Shown: positions 34,824-46,136, counted from the first letter of the stretch. The stretch is DNA of 64,000 nucleotides from Pieris napi (GCF_905475465.1 NC_062241.1:5704001-5768000); one strand, 5' to 3'. Notes: generated by a model not told the origin, from the sequence alone. Numbers and translations: made by a program.

Positions 34824-35346
34824 CCTACAACGCACTAGCGGCTGGCCGCAATGCGGTGTGCCGCTGCGGCGGGCCGCGGTATATACGGTCCGCCGTAGCG
34901 GCCTGCCGTATTCCGGCTAACCGTCCCTATTGCGGTCCTATTGCGGTCTGCCGCAATCGTCACTCGTCAGTGCTTCTTGAAATATTACAAATTCAAATTT
35001 AATGACGTGGAATAAGTGATACATGTATCTTATGTTCCATAATAAACATATTTTATTTTTTTATTTTTTACTCTTTTAAAATAGGTTTACAATATTTTGT
35101 TTACATTTGTTAAATAATTATATGTGATGACGTAGGTAGGACGGCTAACCGCGCCGAGTGCGTGGAGGGGACGCGGCGCGCCGCATCATTCAACCGGTGC
35201 GGCTCGCCGGAGCTCCAGATCAACCGGAGCGGTTGACGGTTGACCGCAAGTCAGTGCGTTGTTATCGTGCGGTTTCATATAATAATCGATGTGCGGCCCG
35301 CCGCAGCGGCACACCGCATTGCGGCCAGCCGCTAGTGCGTTGTAGG
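34824..35346. mobile_element. GC-rich MITE with perfect 54-bp terminal inverted repeats
   Basis: 34824-34877 and 35293-35346 are exact reverse complements over 54 bases (start CCTACAACGCACTAGCGGCT). The inner sequence has many GCGGC/GCCGC and CGGTTGAC words and stands out from the AT-rich surroundings. A LINE tail is nested at 34985-35075. No transposase frame and no clear target duplication. Perfect ends imply recent activity. Confidence 0.85.
34985..35075 (+). mobile_element. LINE tail copy 3, nested in the GC-rich MITE
   Basis: It carries the last ~85 bases of the LINE seen at 29893 (ATGACGTGGAATAAGTGATA to AATAAACATATTTTATTTTT). It is AT-rich inside a GC-rich host element, so it inserted after the MITE. 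Confidence 0.75.
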
Positions 35347-35623
35347 TCATAGACTCACTTTGGGCCAGCGGAGTAAGTAAGTTTTTCCAATTGTCATAAT
35401 GAAGAGTTAACGGTTCATCAAGCCATCCTCCTTTTTTTATATTTTAATCTGATAATTTCATGGAAAACTCTCGTATGACCCGTTTCTTCGAAAGGATATG
35501 AATTCCCTTTTCATGGAAATTTTATAACTTGGACAATGAGATTGGATCTTACTAAACAAGAAATCGTCTATGTTTTAAGTATTTTCGACGTTTTAATGTA
35601 TGTCAGAATAGTATCGAAAGGAC

Positions 35624-36010
35624 ATGACAAGGTTTAGAAACGCTGTTACTTCTAGTAAAAGATTGAAATGGAAATGGGCAGAACACATTATGAGAGAAGA
35701 TAAAGATAAATAGACGAAGAAAGTGACGGAATGGCTTCCTCGCTATGACAAAAGACAACGAGGAAGACAAATAAAAAGATGGGAAGATGATATGCGAAGA
35801 GCAGCTGGGCCTATGTGGCTACGTAAAGCTGGAAACAGAGAAGAGTGGAAGCCCATAGAGGAGGCCTATGTCCAAGGACAAGCTGTATAACAGAAATCAG
35901 CCGGCTTGCCGATTAATTATTAGTATTTATTTTTTATTTTAAGTGTTAATTTTTTAGTACTTCACATTTTTATGTAGTGTGTATTACAGCAATAAAGTCT
36001 TTAATTATTA
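35624..36010 (+). pseudogene. RTE-like LINE C-terminus with 3' UTR
   Basis: From 35624 the frame reads MTRFRNAVTSSKRLKWKWAE, has an in-frame TAG at 35711, then KKVTEWLPRYDKRQRGRQ and RWEDDMRRAAGPMWLRKAGN, ending at TAA 35888-35890. AATAAA at 35991 closes the copy. The W-rich GRP/RW-DD pattern is that of RTE-type LINEs. Inactive. Confidence 0.75.
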
Positions 36011-36015
36011 TAATC

Positions 36016-37782
36016 AACTAAGTTAAAACATTGTATGTAAAAGATAAGAACCTTTTCTACTTTAAATCCTATTTCTACAAAAACGAAGACAGCATAAATA
36101 AATATTGACTTACTCAATACTATTTCTGGTTATTTCTCATATAGATAAGTACGGAATACGAAATGCCATAAATCTAAGCGAATGAGGCATCACATTGCTT
36201 TGCATGGATTAGAGCCCACACAGTAAGTATACTAACTTGAGCCCGTGATTTCTTTTACTACGGCCTATTTTTTAGAATAAGAAAATACTACGTCTTAAGA
36301 CATTTGATTGCAGTAAAAGACTCGAAATATTGATAGACAAATATTAAAAATAGAGGAAAATAATAAAACTGAAATTGGTGTCGAGTTTATATTTAAAAAT
36401 TCTAATAAAAAATCAAACTAAATTTCTATTTAGTATTTAGCATACGTTAGTTTTATCAATAATTGATTTTATTTGGCTTAAGGATTGTAGCAGTTGTCCG
36501 TGTCGTGTGTTCGTTGACAGATCAATAATAAAACATCATAGAGGAACCCATACACAAAAGAGTTCGCTGGCCAGGCTATCGAGAGAGAATCGGTGTGTCC
36601 AGAAAGCATACATGGCCTTTAACCTGGGACACAAACATAGTTGCAAGTTCCACTTAATTACAAATAGCTCTATATTAATCCTAAGTATCCTATTCTTTCT
36701 TTATAGTATAAATCAAAGTCTTAACTTAAGCCACGTTTTAAAACATAAAAATGCCACTTCCTCACTGGCACGTGGCGTGCAGGAAACGGATACTTGAGTT
36801 TTGTGGTAAAACAAATTTGTGGCGAACGACCGATTGGTAACGATTGATGAATGATCTGTGACTAGCACTGTTCATTAGATGGTTCTTTGTAATATGGGGG
36901 TGTTATAAATACGAATGGGAAAAGACAGTTCTATATGGGGGTTTCCTACGGATTACTTAATTAAATCTAGTGACAAAATCTTTTGTCAAGTAGCATTGCC
37001 AGGTCAATTTGAAGTAACGTCACTTAAGCCGTGATCTGAGGAGAAATACCATAGTTAGTTTGAAATACATGAGTATAAAAGCATAATATGTAATGAAATT
37101 TGGTTAAATTATCACGTTATGTTACGCTGAAATTGCGGGTCACGATAAAAAGAATATTTACGTTATTTATTTGAAGAATAAATATGTGTATTACCAATAT
37201 AAAACGAATGTAATCGACAGATTAAATCTAAAACTTTTCCAATCAATATATTCATTTTTATAAAGATTTCTTTATTTATGTTTGAAGTCAAGTATAGTCG
37301 TTTACTTAAGCTCTATAATTAAAGAAAGGTCGTCCAATCTATATGCATTTTTCTGCTATCAAGTTAATTCTGCTTATTTCATATTCATGTTAAAGTGTAA
37401 ATACCACCTTTTCAGTTACGTATGTGTAAAATAATCATATTTTCAATTCCATTTCATTGTTGACGGTAATCTTCTAAGTCTTTAAGGTGTTTAAGTTTTG
37501 TTCGTGTTACTAGATGCAATACTAGTTAGTAATAAAGATAAGTTTATGATATACTTGATGATAATTCTACAAAACATCTTTATTGAAGGAAGCCGGAACC
37601 AAATGAGATGCAACATTAGTAGTAAGCGTATAAATGTTCTTGGAATCGAAAGTGAAGGAAATTCATTTCCTTGCACGAGTAACAATATTATCGTTTCTTA
37701 CAACATAATCATACAAATTATTTGGCTTGGATCATCATATATTAATATAAAGTTGAGTCATATCTTAACATAACAATATTTG
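36016..37782. other. Gene-free stretch
   Basis: No exon could be supported. Open frames at 36507-36797 and 37498-37773 lack splice context and known motifs. Confidence 0.35.
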
Positions 37783-37968
37783 TTTTTTTATGTAATAGGA
37801 GGCAAACGGGCAGGAGGCTCACCTGATGTTAAGTGATACCGCTGCCCATGGATACTCACACTGCCAGAAAGCCCGCAAGTGCGTTACCGGCCTTTCAAGA
37901 ATTGGTAATTTGGTACGCTCTTTTCTTGAAGGACCCTAAGCCGAATTGGTTCGGAAATACTTCAGTGT
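37783..37968 (-). mobile_element. LINE tail, family B, copy 1
   Basis: On the + strand it reads AGGAGGCAAACGGGCAGGAG, TTAAGTGATACCGCTGCCCA, TGCGTTACCGGCCTTTCAAG and GAATTGGTTCGGAAATACTT. It is the antisense of a reverse-transcriptase C-terminus whose coding sense is at 46137. Coding would be on the - strand. Confidence 0.7.
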
Positions 37969-38430
37969 TGATTTTAAATAAAAAAAATAGGGATGTATTT
38001 CACTCATTGGACTTTATAAACAATAATATAGTTCTATTGATTTATTTGTATACGTTACGAATATAATAGCTAATACGGCTTTTATATATTTAACTTAGCA
38101 GTAATGTTCTAAAGTACTTAGCTAAAGAACCCACTCTAGTTACTTCTATTGCTCTGATTAATAGGTTTTTTTTATTGGCAATTTATTCAGGAATAAATTT
38201 TAAACGCTAATGTTAGTGGTGTATCTTTAACAACTCTTTTTTGTTTTCTGAACTAAAAATATTATTATTAACTAAAAAAAGTTTTTTCGACAGGTACCCT
38301 TTGCCCTGTTCGCCCTTCCGTCTCGATATATCTTGAGCTAACCTTCTCCATCCTTTCGGTAAATCAGAATCCCATTTTTTCAGAATATACGATATATGAT
38401 ATATCTATACGAAGTGGGATGTTTAATACT

Positions 38431-38456
38431 GCGCAGTGGAAGCGTGCTGGGCCCAT
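38431..38456 (+). pseudogene. Initiator tRNA-Met fragment (D arm to anticodon)
   Basis: GCGCAGTGGAAGCGTGCTGG followed by GCCCAT matches the D arm, anticodon stem and CAT anticodon of eukaryotic initiator tRNA-Met as I know it. The match then decays, and the acceptor stem and T arm are missing. A ~20-base block (GAAGTGGGATGTTT and its continuation) occurs just before it (38411) and again just after (38472), as if flanking an insertion or duplication. Confidence 0.6.
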
Positions 38457-38550
38457 GCCCCATAATCACTTGAAGTGGGATGTTTTTACTATGCAGTAGT
38501 TGTAGATTGAAGGAATTCAAGAGAAATAAAATTATATTCAATAAAAAATA

Positions 38551-39083
38551 AAATGTGTGCGTGTACTAGGTGTACACACGTAAGAAGTGAAACTTCTTAA
38601 TGACCTTATTTTTCGAAAAATGATCTACTATATGCAACTTTACAGAAATTGGTTAAATAAAGTTAAATTAGATAAAGTTTAACAAAAGGCTTTTATTATC
38701 ATAGACAAATATAATTATTTCATTTTAACTTATTACTGTACTACTATGTAGTACTAAGATTATTACAGAATTTCATTAATTGTAATAGAATTATTAGTAT
38801 TACTATCATTGTTATCGTTATTATATATTTTTGTTACTAATGGCTTCGAATCTCTTCGGATCAATCGTGGTTGATTGTTGGTCAAAATGTGACAAATGTG
38901 TGTAAATTTTTTTCCAACGCCGATAAATAAGTTTGAGTTCAAAAAGCAATATGGCGCGTAACCTGCTACAAAATTTCTCCCATACGTCGATAAAGAAGTA
39001 TACGCGTAACGGAAAAATGTGACGCGTAACGAAAAAATGTTACACTACATTTTTTTCCAACCCCGATAAAGAAGTTTCACTTC
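38551..39083. mobile_element. Non-autonomous element, copy 1
   Basis: The left part has GTGTGCGTGTACTAGGTGTA followed by GAAGTGAAACTTCTT; the right end is AAGAAGTTTCACTTC at 39069-39083. Near the right end a unit of TTTTTTTCCAAC, CGATAAA and AAGTTT-ACTTC recurs about three times. A related copy is at 44791-45062. The superfamily is not assigned. Confidence 0.6.
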
Positions 39084-39514
39084 AAAAATTTACAACAACG
39101 CAAACAATACTTCGTACAAGAGATTACAACAAGAGTAACAACACCAAAAAATAAATAACAACCAAATAAGGACATATATACGAAAGAGGTAACAACTTTA
39201 ACAACCTTTATAAAAATTACCTGCCTTAAAATAAACTTAAGTAAAAGCAATATACAACTTCTATATTGAAAGCCGTGTACGTTACAACGAAAGCGCTTTA
39301 CAATAGAGAATTATGTCGAACATTAACATTACAAACCGAAAGCATTAAAATCGTTAATCAGACGACAATATAAATCACTAGAATTACGTAACACGAGCGC
39401 TGCGTTTTCTTAATTTCCACAGACATTCAGTTAGACAGGGACGGATGTTTTATGTTCATAGAATGGAAAGAGAAGCACGGAGCGCACGCGCAGGGTTCTG
39501 AAAGCTCGCGCCGT

Positions 39515-39557
39515 CATTTCTTCAGTCCTTTATTGAGCTTCACCGTGTGCGGTTGTG
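39515..39557 (+). promoter_or_regulatory. Inr + DPE core promoter
   Basis: TCAGTC at 39522-39527 is an exact insect initiator (TCAKTY) with +1 at A39524. GGTTGT at 39551-39556 lies at +28 to +33 and fits the downstream promoter element RGWYVT at the required strict spacing; G is present at +24. No TATA box is seen in the usual place. The surrounding 39470-39570 is GC-rich against the background. Motif match and spacing are seen; promoter activity is inferred. Confidence 0.65.
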
Positions 39558-39713
39558 CAGCTGGAGCGCCGCGATTCCTGAAAAAAATTACGATTTGGTT
39601 TTCAATCGTGCTGAGTGACTTCTAGTGAATTTTCTGTGATCGTGATATTTATTGACAATAGTGACTGGAACGGAGCGTAGTGCCGAGCGGAATTCCAGAT
39701 ATTTCTATAGTTG
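39524..39713 (+). other. Candidate non-coding first exon of an unidentified gene
   Basis: From the predicted start at 39524 the sequence runs 190 bases without ATG to a good splice donor (TTG then GTAAGC at 39714). This is how first exons of long insect genes often look. The next exon is not identified; coding exons may lie beyond 64000. The piece at 62684-62695 could belong to the same gene. Confidence 0.45.
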
Positions 39714-40370
39714 GTAAGCGGATTAGTTATTTTGAGATATAATTAAATATAGAACGGCGGTTGTATGAAAACATAATTAGTTAAATATTTAAAATGATTC
39801 ATAGTTAGCTAGAAAAACAGTTGACGGTGTTGAAGAATTTCATATAAGCAGATGTTCACTTGTCAGCACGTTTTTTGATATTTGGCGGGAATTTTTTCAC
39901 TTCCTTTTTAATTTTTCCATTTTAATATTTACGTAGCCATTATGTTGCAAAATTATCACTAATTTAAAAAGTACTTTAAACAACGTTTTAACAAAACGGG
40001 CCAATTAAAGTTTTATATTATATGTATATTAACTTGAAATTAAACAAAAATATTTTTAACACTTTTTCTGAACGCTTTTAATTAACTAAGGTGACGTTTA
40101 ACAGTTATTAATATTAATATCTATTTATATATTTAATATACACTTAATTTAATATACTATATAAATAATAACGACCTAAACAAATGAAATCTTTACTAGT
40201 TGTATATCTTCCACAATATGCTACAATTCATGAAAATCTTTTTAATTAAAAAAGAAAATATCGGAAACTTCAAATAAACAGTCCATAGTTTTTAAATACA
40301 TATAGTTTACTCCAACACACATGCACTAGGAATATATACTCTACAATTATTTTTTCATTCCTTACAATAC

Positions 40371-40410
40371 AATATATGAGTCTATTATTTTCAAAAACCA
40401 CAATGTCCAT
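40371..40410. repeat. Left terminal inverted repeat of the DUF7869-type transposon
   Basis: 40 bases that pair with 43204-43243 at 38 of 40 positions. The outer bases AATATAT are partly palindromic, so the exact end is unclear; if the duplication is ATATAT (40372-40377), the repeat proper starts GAGTCTA at 40378. Confidence 0.85.
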
Positions 40411-43236
40411 GTTGACTACTTTCAAGATATCCTTAATTATCTTATTGTGCGTAATATACGCCCATTATAGTCATGAATCTATGCGAAATTCATTTAAATT
40501 TGTGTAGGTGAACTAAATGCATAGTTAATATAGATATATTCGAACAAAAAATATAATAAAAGCAAATAAATATAATGGACATTGCTGGCTTTGAAATACT
40601 ATGATGGACTTTGCGATTTTTGGTGCAAAAATAAGATGGACTTTGTTGGTTTTGAAACCCAGCTATTACGTATAGTAAGACAAACCCATATTGATACTTT
40701 TACATACCAATAAAAAACTACCTACTCAAATATGCTGTTTCGAAATTCACCCCTATCAAGCCCAGACATTTTGATGAGAAATAAAACAACTTTTTTAAAT
40801 AAACAAATTATTAATTATTAAAAATAAAAAAATAATAATATCAAATTAACAGTAGTTGCGATTCTTCTTGCTCTTCACACATTGGTTCTTCAGGAGCCTC
40901 TATGTCATCGTTATCATTTTGTTTGAGTAAGTCTTGTGATGAGGGTACTACTCGCTTGTAATATTCCAAACTCTCTATATCGCGCCATTTGTCCCCAAAA
41001 TGAGTTGATAACAATTTATCAACGTCTCTTAGTTTCAGCGCTTTCACTGATGCACCCACCGGAATAGCAGTTGGGGAAATATTTGCCGTGGTTTTGTTTT
41101 TCTTGCAAATGCTTTTAAATTGACCTGAATTAATTTTGTAGTAAATTTCTCCTCTTATGCCAACCATTTCGTTGGATTTGCTGGCTCTTTTTAAATAAAA
41201 CCGTTTGCATTTGGAAAACGGCACATGCCATTTTGTAGTTGGCAAAAACACATCTTTTGCGGCCGTTTTCCAGTCCCATACTTGTACTGTTGAGGCAACA
41301 TTTATGGCAGTACAATGTGCTTCTACAACATTCAAGTATTCTATCGGCTTGACTATATTTTCGATTTTCCGTAGCTCTTTTTCGATACGAGCAAACACTC
41401 TATCTGGTGGAAGAAAAGAGTGACCCACTACTGGAAAGATCACTTCAACCAAACGTATGTGAGCTGGTGCATGTTTTGTGAGCCATTTCGAAAGCATTGC
41501 CATCATCATAGAGTTTTTGTTCTGACCGGAACAACCGTCAGCCATGAGTCGAACTTGATTACATTCCATTGGGAAATCCGTGTTGCAAAGCCGATGATAA
41601 ACTGCTGATACTATGAGATTAGAATCTTTTGCATATTCTTCTTCTGTCCAACAATAACTGAACACATTTTTTTTAGTTAATGAGGATTTAGAACAACCCT
41701 CCACCACAGTAAAGTTGTAAAAGTAGAGTTGACGGGAGTAGTAGGTAATCTGATCTGGGATTTTCGGTAACGGCATATTTTTCTGGCAGTCGAAACTTAA
41801 GATCTTTATTTTCGGGTTGTCTTCTTTTAACATATTAAAAAATTCTTTTGCTCGACGTTTGTGTACCGTTTTCTCAGCCATTAGGGTACTTTTTTCACTG
41901 TCAGTGATTGTAGTCTTTAATTTTTCACTAAGCTGAAGACATGTCGAGCACACATCAACTCGTGGACTGCCAAAACCCAAATTAAAGCATTTATTGAAAA
42001 CGCTTCGAAAATACAACGGTTTTACCTGCAGATTCTCTGTTGCTTGTTTATTGTACATCTTAGCCATTTTATTAATACTTAGCTCTGAAGGTAAGTACAG
42101 GCGTTTAGTATTGCCTCTGCAATAATGTGCTTCAGAGCACTTAAACGTTTTTATGAATTTTATAACGCTTTGTTTTTTGGCTGAGTATTTATGTGATTTG
42201 TGATCACCTCCGCGATTTTCTGCTGGGAATTTTCCATGTAGATGATAATTCTTTACTGCGCTTTCCACTCGGTATCTTTTGATACCAAGTATTTGAAGAA
42301 ATGTTTTTTGGCAAACTTGTACCATCTTCAGCTGTGATCTGCAATAAATCTTGTATTTCAGTTGCAAGTCTCTGGGTTTGTAGTTATGAGTCTCGGATCT
42401 TGGACGGCGACGTTGTGTTTTCGTACCTTTTACATGTTTCAGGATAAATGTGTCTTGCCTCAATTTATCTGTTAGGAGATAAAAAGACTCATGAAATTTC
42501 CGTACATCCTGCATTGTAATTATTGTAGAACATTTAAGTTTTTCGCTCTTATGTTTACATGTCGGCTTGCAAGGCAAATGTTTAGCCGCATAACTGAAAA
42601 TAAATTAAAACACTTTAAACACAATACTATATTAATTAATTATTAAAATGAACACTATTGTAAAAAAAACAGAGATTGTTTTAACTGACGAGCGTTAGAC
42701 ATACACTCACACAATTCTATCTTGCAAAACCAAACTTAAAGTGTAACCTAACTACATAAACAGTAAAGTATCAGAACTAAACAATCCACTTGTACTCACC
42801 GTTGTTCTTTGACTCGATTTCTTTCCCAGTTTGCAGCATTTCTAATTCGTTTTCGCGTCTGATTATTGTCCACAACTTCGGGGTAACACTCCATTAATAA
42901 AATTTCAGTAACTTTATGCACAATTAATAACTCTTAGCACGATAAAATTGATAAAAACCACGAGCGATATTATCACAACAACGTACAATCCGCCATAATG
43001 CATGTCGCGACGTGATTGGCTGTGGTGGACTTTGCGCAACTTGAAACAAACAGCGACGGACAATGCTGATTTTGCTGCATAGAAGTGATTTTAACTCCCG
43101 TTTTCTATTGGACTTTGTGATTTTTAGTACATATGAATGATAAAAAACCGTTGATTTTATTTTAAAGTTTTTGACACCATCGACAACTCATTTTACCTTT
43201 TTTATGGACATTGCGGTTTTTGAAAATAGTAGACTC
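40378..43236 (-). mobile_element. Apparently intact DNA transposon with a DUF7869-type protein
   Basis: About 2.86 kb bounded by inverted repeats (GAGTCTAYTATTTTCAAAAA inward to AATGTCCAT) with 38/40 identity, and by ATATAT on both sides as a possible target duplication. It holds one two-exon gene on the - strand, open over 615 codons. A ~20-base motif related to the inner end of the repeats (ATGGACTTTGYGGTTTTTGA) occurs again at 40575, 40604 and 40636 and at 43025, 43056 and 43107. All six have the + orientation; the copy within the left end is reversed. I cannot place it in a named superfamily. Confidence 0.8.
40841..42894 (-). CDS. Putative transposase, DUF7869-like, two exons, 615 aa
   Basis: Exon 1 (42800-42894) starts at ATG 42892-42894 and ends with donor GTGAGT; exon 2 (40841-42593) follows the acceptor TTTATTTTCAG and is open to the stop at 40841. 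Phases agree (CG + T). The N-terminus is basic (TRKRIRNAANWERNRVKEQR), then a Cys/His cluster PCKPTCKHKSEKLKC (residues 39-53). A second Cys pair is VCSTC (247, 250). The core has SFDCQKNMPLP (D300), LMADGCSGQNKN (D384) and VVGHSFLPPDRVFARIEKEL (H423, D429, E436), the set of conserved blocks I associate with DUF7869 proteins, which are multicopy in many insects. D300, D384 and E436 could be a DDE-type triad in an RNase H fold (inference). The tail is acidic. It is the only gene between the inverted repeats. Confidence 0.78.
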
Positions 43237-43243
43237 ATATATT
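43204..43243. repeat. Right terminal inverted repeat of the DUF7869-type transposon
   Basis: Reverse complement of 40371-40410 with two mismatches (one C/T, one A/G). It begins ATGGACATTGCGGTTTTTGA and ends at or near CTC 43236, followed by ATATAT. Confidence 0.85.
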
Positions 43244-44790
43244 CCGCTCTTAACAAGGGTAGCCACAGTGGTTACTCTGTATGGGTGAGCAAGGCCAGAG
43301 GCTGGAACGAACATCGAATAAGGTCCCTTAACATTCATCCTGCGTATCCTAACGTATAACACGTGGCAAACAATAAGTTTTTGTCACTATTGGAACAGGG
43401 CGTGAGTAGAGTCGTGATTGTGTTTAAATTTTTTGAACATTAGTTAGAATCGTATAGACAAATTAGGCACCTCGTTTATTTGTAAATATCTAAATGATAG
43501 TAAATAGAAATTTAAAATTATGTATATACATTATTTTGACAAATTTGGGGTATATAACGACTTAAATTTGTTATCATGTTACTAGATTATTGTTAAGAAT
43601 ATAACTGTCGCTGCAAAGATATATAAGCATACTTTCAAGTTTAAAACATAAAAATATTTTTTTACAAGAAAAACAAAACCTAAATAAGGAAGTCTCTATA
43701 TTTTTCCGTTGTCTGCTCCTTACCTCCTCGCACTGCATAAAAGTGAACACGTGGTAAACTATCGCAAAAAATAGTCACAAATGAAGATGTTCTATTGAAA
43801 TTGTCTATTTGACTCATTAATATATCATTGACCAAGGGATAGAATACAATAAAGACAAGTAGGTATTTGTCTATCTAAAAGGTTTTTTTTAATTATATGA
43901 AAATATTAGTTTTTAGTTATTTTTTTTTCAATCATTTACAAACTTCGTTTAATTATTAAAGAAATCAGTTTATGTGCTTCCATGACTGAGAAAGTCATTA
44001 CAGATTGGAAGATCCGTTACAAAAAATTACCCCTGAACTGCCGTGCTGTCAAAATAAGATTAAGGCAACTCTACGTACAACTGTTTTGTATAATATATAC
44101 GAGAATAAGGCCACAAATGTATCAGAGACATTACGGCCTTTTATTATTCTTAAATTGCAGTTAAACTTTCATACATTGGTACTACATAGGTATATTATTA
44201 TTCTGAATTCCTCTAATTTTGGTTTTACAATAGGTTCCTATTTGCTAAATAACGTTTTACGCAGTAAGCTAATATCAAAATAGGTATAAAATAATAGTTA
44301 AAATATCTTTTATATGAAGATTAAAAAGTACTAAAATTTTAAATGATACAGTTATGCCTTCCTTGTTCTAATAACCTCGCATTAAAAATGAAATTATTCA
44401 GGCTTAACACACTGAACTGAGTTTATAGTTTACTCGGAATCTATGTTGTTTTCAGTTTTTTAATTTCACTGATATTTCTGGATCTCTTTGATCGTTTTAA
44501 CGAGCGCTGTTGATCATTCAGTTATTATGATTTATTTTCTAAACTACATACCAACTACAACCGTGGACATGACTATCATAATTGTACTTACTTTATATTT
44601 AATTTAAAGCCGCTTTCATTAGTTGGTATAAATATTTTAATATAATCTCTTGGTACATCATAGATAGCTCTTTGTTTTGTTACTTAGAAGCTTCGATTTT
44701 AACTTTTAGTAAAAGATTGATCGACTAGCTGGCTAGGCAACCTATTTCTCTACTAAGATATATTAAAATACATATATGTTACTAAATAAA
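43244..44790. other. Gene-free stretch
   Basis: AT-rich, with no exon or recognisable mobile element. Frames near 43171-43359 and 44005-44283 have no motif. Confidence 0.35.
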
Positions 44791-45062
44791 ATGAAATAAA
44801 GTGCGTGAGTACAAAGTACACATGTCAGAAGTGAAACTTCTTTGTAAATTAATTATTACTAAGGTAAAAGCCCCAATAAATGATCATGTACCAGTATATG
44901 TTCACTCCATGTATTTGTATACCTATATTTGTGAATATAGATATACAAATTGAAAATATACGAAATTCTATTCTATGTACATCTTTGTGACGCTAATATT
45001 ATTATTATTGCGTTTCATCCGTATTTAATTTACCCTCATGCGCCTAAAGAAGTTTTACTTCA
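44791..45062. mobile_element. Non-autonomous element, copy 2 (shorter)
   Basis: It begins GTGCGTGAGTACAAAGTACA and CAGAAGTGAAACTTCTTT, and ends AAAGAAGTTTTACTTC at 45062, matching the ends of 38551-39083. The internal sequence differs and is shorter. Confidence 0.55.
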
Positions 45063-45149
45063 AAGAGTTATTACGTAGGTGCTTACAACCTTTAGTATAA
45101 TATTCTTAGCAGATATCGGCGACTATAATATTAATAAACTATAATATCA

Positions 45150-45440
45150 TCTCCAAATCCCGCCATTTCTGTCTGCACTATGCCACTTTTGCCTGCCTTG
45201 TACCTGCTGTTTCCTTAATCTGGTCTATCCATCTTTTAAATAGTCTTTCTCTGTTGCGTTTAATACTTTGTGACTCCAATTTTCTGTTCCTCTTACCACG
45301 TTCTCCGCCCACTTCTACTTAAGTTTATATATTTTTATTGTGACATCTGCTACCTTAGTTATTCTTCTTAATAAAGAATTGTTTCTTTTATCTATTCTTC
45401 TCTTCACTATCATACAAAGTCTGCGACTATACCTGAGTGT
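45150..45440 (-). pseudogene. RTE-like LINE fragment
   Basis: On the - strand, broken pieces read RRIDKRNNSLLRRITKVADV, KWAENVVRG and KVLN, with KDG-TR and GRQKWHSADRN further on. This is the end region of an RTE-type reverse transcriptase with stops and frame changes. It resembles the copy at 63815-64000. Confidence 0.6.
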
Positions 45441-46136
45441 AATGTAGAGTTGAATCGTGCTATGAACTGGATTAGTAATGGAGTAGTTAATCAGACGTCA
45501 TGTCAACCAATAAAAACAAAACATCAAATTGCCAATTAATAACCAATGACTTTTAATTTGACCCATTAACTTTTCGCGAACTCGCAGTATCAACGGTGAA
45601 TCTCGAAGCGAATAAAACTCTCAGTAAACAGATTAATATACGTACTTGTTAAGTGGAAAATTCATGTTTTGGCAATATATTGTGGCTGACGTAAGAAATA
45701 CATAAATAATGCTGCCAAACCACTGATGGCTCTAGGAAATAATTGGGTGACTGAATCAGAAGAGTGTATTTTTACAGTTTATTATGTCGTAAAACTACTT
45801 ATTCGCTGTGTTTTTGATTCAGTTGAAATCGTTCATCATAGAGTATTTTGATATTTTTTATTCCGATAAGTCGTAACCGCTTCAGCTCAGGGCCATAAGT
45901 CCTATGCACGGTTTATCATTATCACTGAACATCAATATTGAATTACCGGCGTCTTTTTATTATTCGGTGCACAAACATCGAAAGTATGATTGTATTAGTC
46001 TTGCTTTGTCGGATGAAAACCGTGCAGTTGATAGTTTTCAATGATTATATATACCTATGTAGTTCGATTACATATTTGTAAAATAGAAAGATACATCTGA
46101 TAAGAAAATATAGGTATATACGTTCAGCCATAATAG

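Noticed and set aside
38584..38600. GAAGTGAAACTTCTT as an operator-like palindrome
   Set aside because: It is the terminal motif of a repeated element present again at 39069, 44828 and 45047.
40575..40657. Three spaced repeats as a CRISPR-like array
   Set aside because: The units are degenerate, few, occur at both ends of a eukaryotic transposon and match its terminal repeats, so they are subterminal repeats.
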